NCBI RefSeq assembly: GCF_021390245.1 | Contig: NZ_JAJUXH010000008.1 | Location: forward strand, 1 to 64,000 | Direction: 5' to 3' | Source: Dyadobacter sp. CY323 | GTDB taxonomy: Bacteria; Bacteroidota; Bacteroidia; Cytophagales; Spirosomataceae | DNA length: 64,000 nt | Part shown: positions 35,973 to 46,221 of the stretch, piece after piece | How the letters are laid out: each line of letters starts with the position of its first letter | How positions within the stretch are numbered: position 1 is the first letter of the stretch | Notes under the pieces: model-generated | Told to the model about the DNA's origin: nothing | Databases searched by the model: none | Seen by the model: the letters and a program-made list of their open reading frames with translations, nothing else | Position numbers and translations under genes: made by a program

Positions 35973-38434
35973 TGAATATTCATTGTAGGATTACATACGG
36001 CTCATTTCTCATTCTTGTCTTGACGGGATTGTTCTCCTGCACACCCAAGTCATCGTCACCCACCAAAAGTTATTTTTTAGGCACTTCGTCGATTAAAGGC
36101 AACCGCATCGTCAACGATTCGGAACTGGATGCATTGATCCCCCAAAAACCAAACCGCCGGCTTCTGGGACTTCCATTCTTTCCATATGTCGGCCTTTACC
36201 GATTTGGCGAACTGTTTTACAACCGCGAAGAAAAACAGCGTAAAGTAATCGAAGTGACGCAAAATTATCAGAACGAATCCCGGATTCACGAAAATAATCC
36301 GCGAAAGCTGGAAAAAATTCAGCGTCGATATGCTAAGAAACTTGAAAAAGCGCAGGTACGCGCGGATCAAGGAAATTTCTGGATGCGGATTTTAGGCGAA
36401 GCACCTGTTTATTTCAACCTGAACGAAGTCGTACAGAATGCCGAAAAAATGCAGAAGTACCTCTACAACAACGGGTTTTTTGAGGCGAAAACTTCTTTTA
36501 AACCGGATACCGTTTTCAACCGGATCAGGGTGAATTATCTGATCCATGAGAACCGCCCGACCATGATCCGGGATATTCAGTATCAGGTCAAAAACTATTT
36601 TGCCGACAGCATCATCGACGCAAATGCGAAGGATGCAGTTTTGATCAGTAAAAAAAGGTATGACGGCGACTCATTCGAGGAAGAACGGATACGCATCGAA
36701 ACGCTCCTCCGAAACGAAGGATATATGGGTTTTTCGCGCCAGAATGTCTCCTACCTTGTTAACGATACGATCACGAATGCGCTGACAGACAGCAATTTCA
36801 AATCGGTAGACATCAAAGTGCGTGTGGAAATGCCGGATGCAGGTAACAAGCAAACGCGGTATGTGATCAATTCGGTTAATTTCGAGGTATTGCCGCCATC
36901 GGGTACGCCTGATTCGCTTTACAAAAAAGACACGACAGTCCACCAGGGGATCCGGTATGTATTTTCAGACAAGCATTTCTCAACGAAGATTCTGGATAGC
37001 AAGATTCAGGTACGTCCCGGCGAGTTTTACAGTCAGAAAAAAGAACGCGACACGCAGCAACAATTATCCCTGACAGACCAATTTGATTTCGTCAATTACA
37101 ACTACACCATTGATTCGACGGGAAAAGGGATTAATAGTTATTTTAAAGTTATTCCATTAAAGAAATACCAGATCTCGACTGATATTGGTCTGAATGTGAT
37201 CCAGTTGCAAGGTGCGCCGGGCCCATTTGCCAATTTATCTTATAAAATTCGGAACGTGTTCAACGGGCTGGAAAACTTTGAAGCGAACCTTCGCGGCGGG
37301 ATAGAACTCGTTCCTGGTTTTTTGGGTAACAGACAGATTTACAGGAGTGAAGAAATCGGATTGAACACCTCACTCACTTTTCCCAGGCTTTTAACACCTC
37401 GTAACATTCTGCAAAAACAAACGGCCAGTTACAATCCGCGGACGCAGATTGGATTGGGCTATAATTATGTAAACCGTCCCGAATACACCCGTACCAACGT
37501 GAAGATCGCGATGAATTATTCGTGGCAGCCGACCAATAATACGCTTTTCAATGTGTCACTGGTTGACCTCAATATACTGAACACGCAAAACATCCGGGCC
37601 GATTTCAAAAGCTTGCTAGACACGTTGTATTTACAAGGTAACAACCTGATTAACAGCTTTCAGAAATCATTTGTATCCGATATCAATTTCAATTTTGTTT
37701 ATAATACCAATGCATTAATGGGCCCGCAAAAGAATGCGAAATATTTTAGGGTAGCACTGGAATCGGGAGGTACATCGCTCAATATTCTACCCGGGCAACA
37801 GGATCTGATTAAAAATGTGTTCGGTGACTTGCAATTCTATAAATACCTGCGCTGGAATGCCGATTACCGTCGTTACTGGCCCGTCAATAAAAGATCGGCA
37901 TTTGTAGCCAGGATCAACAGCGGCGCGATTTACAGTTACGGGGACAGCAAAGTACCACCCTACGAAAAATACTTTTTTGCAGGCGGATCAAACAGTTTGA
38001 GGGCCTGGCTTCCACGCCGGCTAGGTCCCGGGTCCTCGTCGCCCAGGTTAACTTCCAACAACTTGTCGATCGAATCGCCGGGTGAATTTCTGCTCGAAGG
38101 TAACCTCGAATGGCGCGGATTCCTGGCGAAATTTTTCGGTGATATCAACTACGCACTCTTTATCGACGCGGGAAACGTGTGGAACCTGAACAGTACGGCG
38201 ACGGAATCGCAGAAATTTGAAGCCAACAGCTTTTTGCGCGAAATCGCAGTTGGTACCGGGTTCGGGATCCGATATGATCTTTCGTTCTTTATACTCCGAT
38301 TTGACTTCGGGATCAAGGTATACGATCCTGCATTACAGCGATTTGTACTGGACGAATTAAAGTTCAACAAGCTTTTCAACCGTACACAATCCAATTTTCT
38401 CAATATCAATCTGGGAGTTGGATATCCTTTTTAA
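35963..38434 (+). CDS. BamA/TamA-like outer membrane protein (surface antigen D15)
   Basis: An 823-residue outer membrane protein with a lipoprotein-type signal (ILVLTGLFSC). Repeated POTRA-like units cover about 100-400 (NGFFEAKTSFKPD and LLRNEGYMGFSRQN look like POTRA helices and strands). A C-terminal Omp85 barrel of about 400 residues includes FFAGGSNSLRAWLPRRLGPG, the conserved L6 loop region (here GPG in place of VRGY-type text), and ends NINLGVGYPF with terminal Phe. TamA- or BamA-related assembly functions are plausible. There is no ATG near the start: TTG 35963 or 35972 must be used, both overlapping the divergent methyltransferase start. Confidence 0.87.
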   Translation: MRALNIHCRITYGSFLILVLTGLFSCTPKSSSPTKSYFLGTSSIKGNRIVNDSELDALIPQKPNRRLLGLPFFPYVGLYRFGELFYNREEKQRKVIEVTQNYQNESRIHENNPRKLEKIQRRYAKKLEKAQVRADQGNFWMRILGEAPVYFNLNEVVQNAEKMQKYLYNNGFFEAKTSFKPDTVFNRIRVNYLIHENRPTMIRDIQYQVKNYFADSIIDANAKDAVLISKKRYDGDSFEEERIRIETLLRNEGYMGFSRQNVSYLVNDTITNALTDSNFKSVDIKVRVEMPDAGNKQTRYVINSVNFEVLPPSGTPDSLYKKDTTVHQGIRYVFSDKHFSTKILDSKIQVRPGEFYSQKKERDTQQQLSLTDQFDFVNYNYTIDSTGKGINSYFKVIPLKKYQISTDIGLNVIQLQGAPGPFANLSYKIRNVFNGLENFEANLRGGIELVPGFLGNRQIYRSEEIGLNTSLTFPRLLTPRNILQKQTASYNPRTQIGLGYNYVNRPEYTRTNVKIAMNYSWQPTNNTLFNVSLVDLNILNTQNIRADFKSLLDTLYLQGNNLINSFQKSFVSDINFNFVYNTNALMGPQKNAKYFRVALESGGTSLNILPGQQDLIKNVFGDLQFYKYLRWNADYRRYWPVNKRSAFVARINSGAIYSYGDSKVPPYEKYFFAGGSNSLRAWLPRRLGPGSSSPRLTSNNLSIESPGEFLLEGNLEWRGFLAKFFGDINYALFIDAGNVWNLNSTATESQKFEANSFLREIAVGTGFGIRYDLSFFILRFDFGIKVYDPALQRFVLDELKFNKLFNRTQSNFLNINLGVGYPF

Positions 38435-38467
38435 TTGCTGCAAAGCTCGCCCATCTTAGTATGACAG

Positions 38468-38500
38468 TTTGTCAGTATACCTGATTTTTCCCTATCTTTG
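38468..38500 (+). promoter_or_regulatory. Promoter of the miaB operon
   Basis: TTTG (38468-38471), 21-base spacer, TATCTTTG (38493-38500), the canonical Bacteroidota -33/-7 pair. The miaB ATG follows 84 bases later, leaving a leader of about 75 bases with an uncharacterised GTCCGGCCTGAACCG segment. Confidence 0.75.
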
Positions 38501-38584
38501 CAACCGTCCGGCCTGAACCGAAGTTGAAATAATAAGTGATTTCACTTCGCTGACAGGCATTGAAGATTACAGATTTCCTTTCCA

Positions 38585-40015
38585 ATGGAACACAGAATTT
38601 CAAATTCATTAAAAATACTGACCGAGGCTGATAAAGAAGCTTGCGAAACCGTGCGTGTCTCGGAAAATGAACCTCTTACAACTAAAAAAAGGCTGTTTAT
38701 TGAAAGCTACGGTTGTCAGATGAATTTTTCGGATAGTGAAATCGTAGCTTCTGTCATGCGTGACGCCGGCTATGCGACCACGTCAGATGAAAACGACGCC
38801 GATCTCATTTTTCTGAATACATGCGCGATCCGTGACAATGCGGAACAGAAGGTTAGAAACAGGTTGAGGCATTTAAATTTCCTGAAAAATAAAAAACCGG
38901 GAATGCTCATCGGTGTGCTCGGTTGTATGGCTGAGAGGCTCAAAACCCAGTTGCTGGAAGAGGAAAAAATGGTCGATATCGTTACGGGGCCTGATGCCTA
39001 CCGTGATCTTCCAAGACTTGTGCTGGATGCAGGAACTGGTCAGAAAGGTGTAAATGTGTTTCTTTCCCGAGAGGAAACTTACGCCGATATTTCTCCGATC
39101 CGTCTGAATTCCAATGGAGTAACCGCGCTCGTTTCCATTATGCGGGGTTGTGACAATATGTGCAGCTTCTGCGTGGTACCATTTACGCGTGGCCGCGAAC
39201 GGAGCAGGGACCCGCATTCCATTGTGAAAGAAGCCGAAGATCTTTTCAATCTGGGCTATCGCGAGGTTACCTTGCTCGGCCAGAATGTGGACAGTTACAA
39301 ATGGGAAAAACAGGTCAATTTCGCGCAGCTGCTGGAAATGGTTGCCCGGATAAATCCGGAACTGCGTGTAAGGTTCAGCACGTCGCATCCGAAAGACATT
39401 ACGGATGAGGTTTTATATACCATTAAAAAGTATGATAACATCTGTAAATACGTCCATTTACCTGCCCAAAGCGGAAACAGCCGGATACTGGAACTGATGA
39501 ACCGCACGTATGACCGTGAATGGTACCTGGAACGGATTGACAGTATCCGCCGGATCTTGGGTGAAGATTGCGGAATTTCTCACGACATGATCACAGGTTT
39601 TTGTACTGAAACCGAGGAAGAACACCAGGATTCTCTTTCATTGCTTGAATATGTAAGGTTTGATTTCGGATACATGTTTTCGTACTCCGAACGTCCGGGA
39701 ACGCTGGCCGCGAAAAAATTCCAGGATGACATTTCGGCTGAGGTAAAGCAAAAAAGACTTGCCGAAATGATCGACATACAACAAAGAATATCCCTGGAAC
39801 GCAACCAGAGACTGATCGGTACCATCCAGAAAGTATTGATTGAAGGAACCTCAAAACGTTCCGAAAACGACTTTACAGGCAGGATCGATCAAGGTAAAAA
39901 GGTTATTTTTCCGAGGGAAAATTTCAAAAAAGGTGATTATGTACACGTTTTAATCACCGAATGCACAGCCGCAACGCTCAAAGGAAAAGTAGTTGCAGAG
40001 GTTGAGGCCATTTAA
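38585..40015 (+). CDS. miaB: tRNA-2-methylthio-N6-dimethylallyladenosine synthase
   Basis: A 476-residue radical-SAM methylthiotransferase that adds a methylthio group to i6A37 of tRNA. The N-terminal MTTase domain has Cys44, Cys80 and Cys114 for the auxiliary 4Fe-4S cluster ([22 protein letters not shown]). The radical-SAM domain carries Cys189-x3-Cys193-x2-Cys196 ([10 protein letters not shown]). A C-terminal TRAM domain (about 405-475) includes [18 protein letters not shown]. It heads a run of genes with a sigma-54 activator, lptE and secG. Identification is secure. Confidence 0.97.
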   Translation: MEHRISNSLKILTEADKEACETVRVSENEPLTTKKRLFIESYGCQMNFSDSEIVASVMRDAGYATTSDENDADLIFLNTCAIRDNAEQKVRNRLRHLNFLKNKKPGMLIGVLGCMAERLKTQLLEEEKMVDIVTGPDAYRDLPRLVLDAGTGQKGVNVFLSREETYADISPIRLNSNGVTALVSIMRGCDNMCSFCVVPFTRGRERSRDPHSIVKEAEDLFNLGYREVTLLGQNVDSYKWEKQVNFAQLLEMVARINPELRVRFSTSHPKDITDEVLYTIKKYDNICKYVHLPAQSGNSRILELMNRTYDREWYLERIDSIRRILGEDCGISHDMITGFCTETEEEHQDSLSLLEYVRFDFGYMFSYSERPGTLAAKKFQDDISAEVKQKRLAEMIDIQQRISLERNQRLIGTIQKVLIEGTSKRSENDFTGRIDQGKKVIFPRENFKKGDYVHVLITECTAATLKGKVVAEVEAI

Positions 40016-40106
40016 ACGCAATAATAATGTCCGATGTCACAAAGAAAATCAGACATTTAACTCTAAAAGGCTAACAGCCCACAGCTGGCAGCCAACCGCT
40101 ATTTGA

Positions 40107-41399
40107 ATGAATCCATCGGAGATACAAGCAATAAAAAATCGTTTCGGGATCATCGGGACATCCCCGGGCCTGAACCACGCCATTAATGTAGCAGTACAGG
40201 TTGCAGCGACTGATCTTACCGTATTAATCACGGGAGAAAGCGGTAGTGGTAAAGAATCTTTTTCAAAGATCATTCACAGTTTGAGTTCGCGGAAACATGG
40301 GCCTTTTATCGCGATCAACTGCGGTGCCATACCCGAAGGAACGATCGACTCAGAACTTTTCGGTCATGAAAAAGGCTCATTTACGGGGGCATTGGATGCG
40401 AGAAAAGGGTATTTTGAAACAACCAACTCAGGTACCATATTCCTCGATGAAGTAGGTGAAATGCCGCTGGGCACGCAGGCGCGTTTGTTGCGTGTACTGG
40501 AAAATGGTGAATATATAAAAGTAGGATCTTCCAAAGTCCTTAAAACAAATGTGAGGGTCGTTGCCGCGACTAATGTGAATTTGCTGGATGCGGTTAATAA
40601 TGGGAAATTCAGGGAAGATCTTTATTACCGGTTAAATACAGTCCCCATTTACGTGCCGCCACTGCGTGATCGCGGAGAGGACATTCTGTTGTTGTTCAGG
40701 AAGTTCACCAATGATTTTTCCGAAAGGTACCGGACTAAACCTGTCAGGCTGGATAACGAAGCCCGGGATCTTTTAATGGGCTATGCATTTCCAGGGAATA
40801 TCAGGCAGTTAAAAAATATCGCCGAACAAATTACCATTCTGGAAACAGACAAGGAATTTCCGATCAGCGTCGATACGCTCAATCACTATCTTAATCCGGT
40901 TCAGCCGGCGGGTCGAAAATCACTCATTCAGCTACGCCAAAACGACGACTCGACTTCTTTCTCAGAGAGAGAATTACTTTATAAGGTACTTTTCGACATG
41001 CGCAGGGATGTGACGGAATTGAAAAAACTGGTCCGGAACGTTTTAGAAAATGAGAAATACGGCGGAGATATCTTGAAAGATCATCAGGAATTATTCAGCT
41101 CGATCAACAACGCTGAACCGGTGATCAGTTCGCCAACCATTGAACCATCCCGGCTACTTTCGCCCCCACCTTCCAGAGTAGTTGATCTCGACCGTTATTC
41201 CGACGAGCGCGGTGAAATCGAGGATGTTGTGCATGTGACTGCGGAGGAAGAGTCGCTCTCGCTGGAAGACAAAGAGAAAGAGATGATTATCAAGGCGCTC
41301 CGCAAAAACAACAACAAACGAAAGTATGCAGCGAATGCATTGGGCATATCCGAACGGACGTTATACAGGAAAATCAAGCAGTATGATATTGAAGAATAG
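40107..41399 (+). CDS. Sigma-54-dependent transcriptional activator without receiver domain
   Basis: A 430-residue AAA+ activator. The Walker A is GESGSGKE, the sigma-54 contact loop is GSFTGA (a variant of GAFTGA), Walker B lies in GTIFLDEVGE, and the arginine-finger region is FREDLYYRLN. The C-terminal Fis-type helix-turn-helix is NKRKYAANALGISERTLYRKIKQ. No receiver or sensor domain precedes the AAA+ domain; a linker of about 80 residues separates it from the HTH. Activity is therefore probably set by abundance, partner protein or ligand in the linker. It overlaps lptE by 17 bp. Confidence 0.93.
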   Translation: MNPSEIQAIKNRFGIIGTSPGLNHAINVAVQVAATDLTVLITGESGSGKESFSKIIHSLSSRKHGPFIAINCGAIPEGTIDSELFGHEKGSFTGALDARKGYFETTNSGTIFLDEVGEMPLGTQARLLRVLENGEYIKVGSSKVLKTNVRVVAATNVNLLDAVNNGKFREDLYYRLNTVPIYVPPLRDRGEDILLLFRKFTNDFSERYRTKPVRLDNEARDLLMGYAFPGNIRQLKNIAEQITILETDKEFPISVDTLNHYLNPVQPAGRKSLIQLRQNDDSTSFSERELLYKVLFDMRRDVTELKKLVRNVLENEKYGGDILKDHQELFSSINNAEPVISSPTIEPSRLLSPPPSRVVDLDRYSDERGEIEDVVHVTAEEESLSLEDKEKEMIIKALRKNNNKRKYAANALGISERTLYRKIKQYDIEE

Positions 41400-41934
41400 T
41401 GAATTAGGTCGGTTGTTAAAAACAGGCGGCGAAAGATTGATCCTCGTCCTATTGTTCCTGCATTGCTCCGTTTTCATTTCGGGATGCGGCGTTTATTCTT
41501 TTACCGGAACAAACTTATCTCCTGACATTAAGACATTTAGTGTGTTGAATTTTACAATGGGCACAGCTGGCGGACCGTCCGATCTGCCGCAAAGGCTGAC
41601 AGAGGATTTGAAGGAATATTTTCAGAGAAATACAAGCCTTATCAGCCAGCCCGGCGGTGGCGACCTGGTCATCGAAGGCTCAATCGTGGGATATGACGTA
41701 CTCGCGGCTGCACCCACCGCAAACGACCAGGCCGGGCTCAACCGGTTGAATGTCTCCGTCCAGGTTCGTTACACTAATGCAAAAGACGAAACAAAGAATT
41801 TTGATCAGTCTTTCACCTATTACGCCGACTTCCCACAGGATCAAACACTTAACCAGAACGAAGCCCGTCTTTTGCCAACGATCCGCGAAAATCTAGTTCA
41901 ACAGATCTTTAATAAATCAGCCGCGGACTGGTAA
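41383..41934 (+). CDS. lptE: LPS-assembly lipoprotein LptE
   Basis: A 183-residue lipoprotein of the LptE family; lipobox FISGC gives Cys35. The family pattern GVYSFTGTNLSPDIKTFSVLNF and the C-terminal RLLPTIRENLVQQIFNKSA are typical of the Bacteroidota form. LptE plugs the LptD barrel that inserts LPS in the outer membrane. The ATG at 41383 lies inside the upstream activator gene (17 bp overlap), suggesting translational coupling; a longer upstream extension would be out of context. The signal segment LILVLLFLHCSVFISGC supports the start. Confidence 0.88.
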   Translation: MILKNSELGRLLKTGGERLILVLLFLHCSVFISGCGVYSFTGTNLSPDIKTFSVLNFTMGTAGGPSDLPQRLTEDLKEYFQRNTSLISQPGGGDLVIEGSIVGYDVLAAAPTANDQAGLNRLNVSVQVRYTNAKDETKNFDQSFTYYADFPQDQTLNQNEARLLPTIRENLVQQIFNKSAADW

Positions 41935-41990
41935 GACACGTCTCTTTTCTTTAATTTCATCCTCTTTTCAGAAAAATTCAACCTCCGGTT

Positions 41991-42638
41991 ATGGCCATTA
42001 TTGAAAAAGAAGCATTTGGTGAGCTGGTGAAAAATCCGGCAGGAATTGGTTCTGATATAATTCCTTTACTGGAAGCTACTATCAAGGCGTATCCTTACTG
42101 CCAAATCCCTTATTCGCTCTTGGCAAAGGCCTATGCAGGCACGGAAAAGCTGGACGAAACAAAGCCGAAAGCCGCGGCATATGCATTAAGCCGCGTTGCT
42201 TTGCAGAGGCTGGTCGAAAATGACACCGAGCGTTATGACGCATCTGTTAATGTGGACCAAATTCTTGAAAATGAGCAAGAAGTAGTTCCGCAAAATGGCG
42301 AGGATATTCTGATTACGCTCGTTGAACAGCAAACCACTCCGTTATCCATTCAGAAGTCGGAAGAACAGAGACGGCAGCAACAGATCATCGAGGGTTTTAT
42401 GAAGAAAAACCCGAGGATCAACAAGCAGGATAATAATCTTGAACCCATTTCTCTGGATGTAAGTGGCCGGGTCGCCGAATCGGGAGCCGGAAGTATTGAG
42501 ACCGAAGCATTTGCCAAAATATTGATCCGTCAGGGTAAAATTGAAAAGGCGATTGATATCTATCAAAAATTGATCTTGAAAAAACCAGAAAAAAGAAATT
42601 ACTTTGCGAAAAAATTGAGTGAGTTGTACCGGCAGTAA
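41991..42638 (+). CDS. TPR-like hypothetical protein
   Basis: A 215-residue cytosolic protein with no signal peptide. The N-terminal part has one helix-pair pattern (LLEATIKAYPYCQIPYSLLAKAY, then KAAAYALSRVALQRLV), and the C-terminal part a TPR-like repeat (TEAFAKILIRQGKIEKAIDIYQKLILKKPEKRNYFAKKLSEL). The middle is polar and probably flexible (EEQRRQQQIIEGFMKKNPRINKQ). I do not recognise a named family. It lies between lptE and secG in a likely shared transcript, a position I recall as conserved in Bacteroidota. Confidence 0.75.
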   Translation: MAIIEKEAFGELVKNPAGIGSDIIPLLEATIKAYPYCQIPYSLLAKAYAGTEKLDETKPKAAAYALSRVALQRLVENDTERYDASVNVDQILENEQEVVPQNGEDILITLVEQQTTPLSIQKSEEQRRQQQIIEGFMKKNPRINKQDNNLEPISLDVSGRVAESGAGSIETEAFAKILIRQGKIEKAIDIYQKLILKKPEKRNYFAKKLSELYRQ

Positions 42639-42740
42639 AATTGTTTGTTAAACTTCGGCTGTCGGCATTCAGCTATCAACATTCACTCATCGCACCGGCG
42701 ACCCGGTCACTCATTCTGTCATTCAAAAAATTAAAAAAGC

Positions 42741-43142
42741 ATGTATTTAGGTTTAATTATTCTCGTGGCGATCGTCGCAGTGTTATTGATTCTGGTGGTT
42801 TTGGTTCAAAACTCAAAAGGTGGCGGACTTTCAAGCGAATTTAGCGGCGCTGGCACCACCCAGATGTTTGGTGTTAAAAAGACAACCGATTTGCTCGAAC
42901 AAATAACCTGGGGACTTGCAGGTGCAGTAATCCTGATCTCTCTGGCATCTTACATTATCGTTGGCAACAGCAATACAGGATCAGGAATTAACAGTATTAA
43001 TGTGGACAGAGCACAGAATGCAGTTGTTCCGGGCGGAAAAATTGCTCCGGCACCGGGAGGTGCGGCGCAAGGCGCACAGGAATCGACTACTCCCGCTGCA
43101 ACCACGCCGGCAACTCCGGCACCGGCTGACAGCTCAAAATAA
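42741..43142 (+). CDS. secG: Preprotein translocase subunit SecG
   Basis: A 133-residue SecG with two membrane helices (YLGLIILVAIVAVLLILVVL and LAGAVILISLASYIIVG) separated by the cytosolic QNSKGGGLSSEFSG loop, the SecG hallmark. It stimulates SecYEG protein export. The C-terminus is a proline/alanine-rich tail (about 95-133), longer than in E. coli SecG but common in Bacteroidota. A strong hairpin follows. Confidence 0.95.
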   Translation: MYLGLIILVAIVAVLLILVVLVQNSKGGGLSSEFSGAGTTQMFGVKKTTDLLEQITWGLAGAVILISLASYIIVGNSNTGSGINSINVDRAQNAVVPGGKIAPAPGGAAQGAQESTTPAATTPATPAPADSSK

Positions 43143-43162
43143 AAATTTCGGTTTACCCGCAT

Positions 43163-43197
43163 AAAAAATGTTCACGAGTCATTCGTGAACATTTTTT
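43163..43197. terminator. Terminator after secG
   Basis: TGTTCACGA (43169-43177) pairs with TCGTGAACA (43183-43191), extended by A6 on the left and T6 on the right. It also faces the convergent gene ending at 43219. Confidence 0.9.
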
Positions 43198-43218
43198 GTT
43201 TTTAAGCCGCCTAAGAAT

Positions 43219-43926
43219 CTAGGCAATCGTAATCTCTTTAAGTATCAGCTTTTCGGCCACTGGCACAAGCGTTTCATGCAAAGGATACTCGTATTTTGAT
43301 TCAACGATGTACGTTGCAGGATTTGGCAGTGATTTATTTTTTCGGGTCAAATCAACCTTTACCTGCGAAACAGAATGTCCGATCCCAATCCGCACAGTTT
43401 CCAAAAACCAGGTTTTCAGATAACGCTCACGCATTTGGTTGAATAAAGCGAGCTGATATTGAAAAATGCTGACGAGAGGCTGCCACGTGTGCAAAAACAA
43501 TAGATAACCCTCTTGCAACCTCAACGGCACAATGCCAACGGGTGAAATTTTGACATTCTCCTCCACCTCATTAAACCGCTCCGTACCTTCCACAATGTAT
43601 TTTGAAAACCGCGGCATCGCGAAATCCAGAATGTAGTTCAGGTCTTCCATGTACGGATCGTCCTGGTGCGTTTCTTCATATTCCAGTTTCAATTCACGCA
43701 AGTTAATGCCGGTCAGGTTCTTAGGCAGTGATGTTTTGATCTGATTTTTAGTCGATTTGATCTCGGTGCAGGTATTGAGATGCTTTCTCAGCTCCGGCAA
43801 ATGCGGGTGTAGCCGGTTGTTGGTGAATTCACTGTTAATATGTTGCAGGTAGGCCAGCAACACGTATTTTTTATACTCAAAATCAAAAGTTCCTTCGGTT
43901 AACCAATTGTAATGCAGGTTCTTCAT
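43219..43926 (-). CDS. Hypothetical protein, uncharacterised
   Basis: A 235-residue soluble protein without signal peptide or membrane segment. It begins MKNLHYNWLTEGTFDFEYKKYVLLAYLQ and has a conserved-looking helical start, a charged middle and a beta-rich C-terminus (YIVESKYEYPLHETLVPVAEKLILKEI). I recognise no domain or family. It stands alone in the minus direction between secG and groES. The codon use appears like its neighbours. Its presence in related Cytophagales is a recollection only. Confidence 0.65.
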   Translation of the reverse strand: MKNLHYNWLTEGTFDFEYKKYVLLAYLQHINSEFTNNRLHPHLPELRKHLNTCTEIKSTKNQIKTSLPKNLTGINLRELKLEYEETHQDDPYMEDLNYILDFAMPRFSKYIVEGTERFNEVEENVKISPVGIVPLRLQEGYLLFLHTWQPLVSIFQYQLALFNQMRERYLKTWFLETVRIGIGHSVSQVKVDLTRKNKSLPNPATYIVESKYEYPLHETLVPVAEKLILKEITIA

Positions 43927-44157
43927 ACGATTTTAACTTGGTGCCGATAAAATTTACGTAATTTCAAAGTGCGAAGCAATCTTTCCAGTTTACCTGACAT
44001 ACAAATAGCAGTATAATTACATGGGCGCAGGTTTAGATACAAATTTGTCACACTCGCCGGAAAAAATGTCATAGCACCCCTCGCTGGCACAGATTGTGCT
44101 TACCAGTAAACAGTCAAATCAAATACTGACAATCTTAAAAACAAACGTTTAATATTT
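43927..44157. other. groES upstream region
   Basis: 231 bases between the divergent hypothetical gene and groES. There is a TATAAT at 44012-44017 and a palindrome ACAAATTTGT (44039-44048), but no CIRCE element and no clear TTTG/TAnnTTTG promoter. Short AGCAC and GTGCT words (44073-44077, 44096-44100) are too far apart to be CIRCE. Confidence 0.5.
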
Positions 44158-44454
44158 ATGTCAACTTTAGCAGAAATACAAGTTAACGTACAACCTCTGG
44201 CTGACCGTGTTCTTGTAGAACCAGCCCCAGCCGAAGAAAAAACTGCATTTGGTATCATTATCCCTGATACTGCCAAAGAAAAGCCACAACGCGGAACCGT
44301 AGTTGCCGTTGGCCCAGGTAAAAAAGATGAGCCTCTTACAGTAAAAGTGGGTGACACCGTTTTGTACGGCAAATACTCCGGTACTGAATTAGCATATGAA
44401 GGAAAAGATATCCTGATCATGCGCGAATCAGACATTTACGCCATTATTGGTTAA
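44158..44454 (+). CDS. groES: Co-chaperonin GroES
   Basis: A 98-residue GroES with the standard core [39 protein letters not shown] and end YAIIG. The mobile loop that binds GroEL is [12 protein letters not shown]. Starts ATG 44158; an A-rich leader without Shine-Dalgarno sequence. It precedes groL by 60 bp. Confidence 0.98.
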   Translation: MSTLAEIQVNVQPLADRVLVEPAPAEEKTAFGIIIPDTAKEKPQRGTVVAVGPGKKDEPLTVKVGDTVLYGKYSGTELAYEGKDILIMRESDIYAIIG

Positions 44455-44514
44455 TTGTCCGACATTATTTATTCCAAAAGTTTCTCTTAAAGTTTTTTCA
44501 AATTATTAACTGTT

Positions 44515-46146
44515 ATGTCTAAGAAAATATTTTTTGACACAGAAGCCCGTGACAAGATCAAGAAGGGTGTGGACACATTGGCTGACGCCGTAAAAGTTAC
44601 ATTGGGACCACGTGGTCGTAACGTTGTAATTGACAAAAAATTCGGTTCTCCAAGCATCACCAAAGATGGTGTTACTGTTGCCAAAGAAATCGATCTGAAA
44701 GATCCTATCGAAAACATGGGAGCTCAGTTGGTGAAAGAAGTTGCTTCTAAAACTGCTGACTCTGCGGGTGACGGTACCACTACTGCAACTGTTCTGGCAC
44801 AAGCGATCTATTCGATCGGTGTGAAAAACGTAGCAGCTGGCGCTAATCCAATGGACCTGAAACGTGGTATCGACAAAGCGGTACAAGTAATCGTTCGGGA
44901 TCTTGAAGCTCAGAAAAAAAATATCTCCACTTCAAAAGAAATCGCTCAGGTTGCAACAATCTCTGCTAACCATGATGAAGAAATCGGTCAGATGATCGCT
45001 GAGGCGATGGAGAAAGTAGGTAAAGAAGGTGTTATCACCGTTGAAGAAGCTCGTGGTACCGAAACAGAAGTTAAAACTGTTGAAGGTATGCAGTTTGACC
45101 GTGGTTACCTGTCCCCATATTTCGTAACGAACACAGAGAAAATGGAAGCTGAATTGGAGCGTCCATATATCCTGATCTCTGAAAAGAAAGTTTCTTCCAT
45201 GAAAGAACTTCTTCCAGTTTTGGAAGCAGTTGCTCAAACTGGTCGTCCATTACTTATTCTTTCAGAAGATGTTGACGGAGAAGCACTTGCTACATTGGTA
45301 GTAAACAAAATCCGTGGTGCATTGAAAGTGGCAGCTGTTAAAGCTCCTGGTTTCGGTGACCGTCGTAAAGCAATGCTTGAAGACATCGCGATCATCACTG
45401 GCGGTACTGTAATTTCAGAAGAACGCGGTTTCAAATTGGAAAACGCTACTTTGGAATACCTTGGTACTTGCGAAAAAGCGATAATCGACAAAGACAATAC
45501 AACTTTGGTAAATGGTGCAGGTAACTCTGAAGATATTCAGGGACGTGTGAACCAAATCAAAGCGCAGATCGAAAACACAACTTCAGATTACGATCGCGAA
45601 AAACTTCAGGAACGTCTGGCTAAATTGTCAGGTGGTGTTGCAATCCTTTACATTGGTGCAGCTACTGAGGTTGAAATGAAAGAGAAAAAAGACCGTGTTG
45701 ACGATGCATTGCACGCAACCCGTGCTGCCGTTGAAGAAGGTATCGTAGCCGGTGGTGGTGTAGCTTATATTCGCGCTACTGCGGCTCTTGAAGGCGTGGT
45801 TGGCTCAAACGAAGACGAAAAAACCGGTATCAATATCATCCGCGTTGCTTTGGAAGCTCCATTGAGAACAATCGTTTCTAACTCAGGTCAGGAACCTTCG
45901 GTTGTTGTTCAGAAAGTGAAAGAAGGAACTGGTGCTTATGGTTACAATGCTAAAGACAATGTATACACAGACCTTTTGGAAGCTGGTATCATTGACCCTA
46001 AGAAAGTATCCCGTCTGGCACTTGAAAACGCAGCATCTATCGCAGGCTTGTTGTTGACAACAGAATGTGTGATCGCTGACGAACCAGAAGAAGCTCCGGC
46101 AGCAGGTGGCCACAGCCACGGTGGCGGAATGGGTGGAATGATGTAA
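44515..46146 (+). CDS. groL: Chaperonin GroEL (Hsp60)
   Basis: A 543-residue chaperonin subunit. ATP-binding [13 protein letters not shown], the hinge/apical substrate regions and the glycine/methionine-rich end [13 protein letters not shown] are standard. With GroES it folds client proteins in the cytosol. Length and sequence are typical, no duplications. Together with groES it forms a two-gene operon ended by a hairpin. Confidence 0.99.
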   Translation: MSKKIFFDTEARDKIKKGVDTLADAVKVTLGPRGRNVVIDKKFGSPSITKDGVTVAKEIDLKDPIENMGAQLVKEVASKTADSAGDGTTTATVLAQAIYSIGVKNVAAGANPMDLKRGIDKAVQVIVRDLEAQKKNISTSKEIAQVATISANHDEEIGQMIAEAMEKVGKEGVITVEEARGTETEVKTVEGMQFDRGYLSPYFVTNTEKMEAELERPYILISEKKVSSMKELLPVLEAVAQTGRPLLILSEDVDGEALATLVVNKIRGALKVAAVKAPGFGDRRKAMLEDIAIITGGTVISEERGFKLENATLEYLGTCEKAIIDKDNTTLVNGAGNSEDIQGRVNQIKAQIENTTSDYDREKLQERLAKLSGGVAILYIGAATEVEMKEKKDRVDDALHATRAAVEEGIVAGGGVAYIRATAALEGVVGSNEDEKTGINIIRVALEAPLRTIVSNSGQEPSVVVQKVKEGTGAYGYNAKDNVYTDLLEAGIIDPKKVSRLALENAASIAGLLLTTECVIADEPEEAPAAGGHSHGGGMGGMM

Positions 46147-46171
46147 TCGTTTGTTCAGATAGAAATGACAA

Positions 46172-46201
46172 AAAGCCGTCGGGAGTGATTCTGACGGCTT
46201 T
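46172..46201 (+). terminator. Terminator after groL
   Basis: AAAGCCGTC (46172-46180) pairs with GACGGCTTT (46193-46201) around a 12-base loop, followed by CGCTTTTTA. The following gene is convergent. Confidence 0.7.
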
Positions 46202-46221
46202 CGCTTTTTATCAGATTGTTT

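Noticed and set aside
36077-36370. Minus-strand frame inside the BamA-like gene
   Set aside because: Antisense shadow; composition follows the real gene on the other strand.
44073-44100. CIRCE-like inverted repeat upstream of groES
   Set aside because: AGCAC and GTGCT are 18 bases apart and the flanks do not match TTAGCACTC-N9-GAGTGCTAA. Only 5 bp pair.
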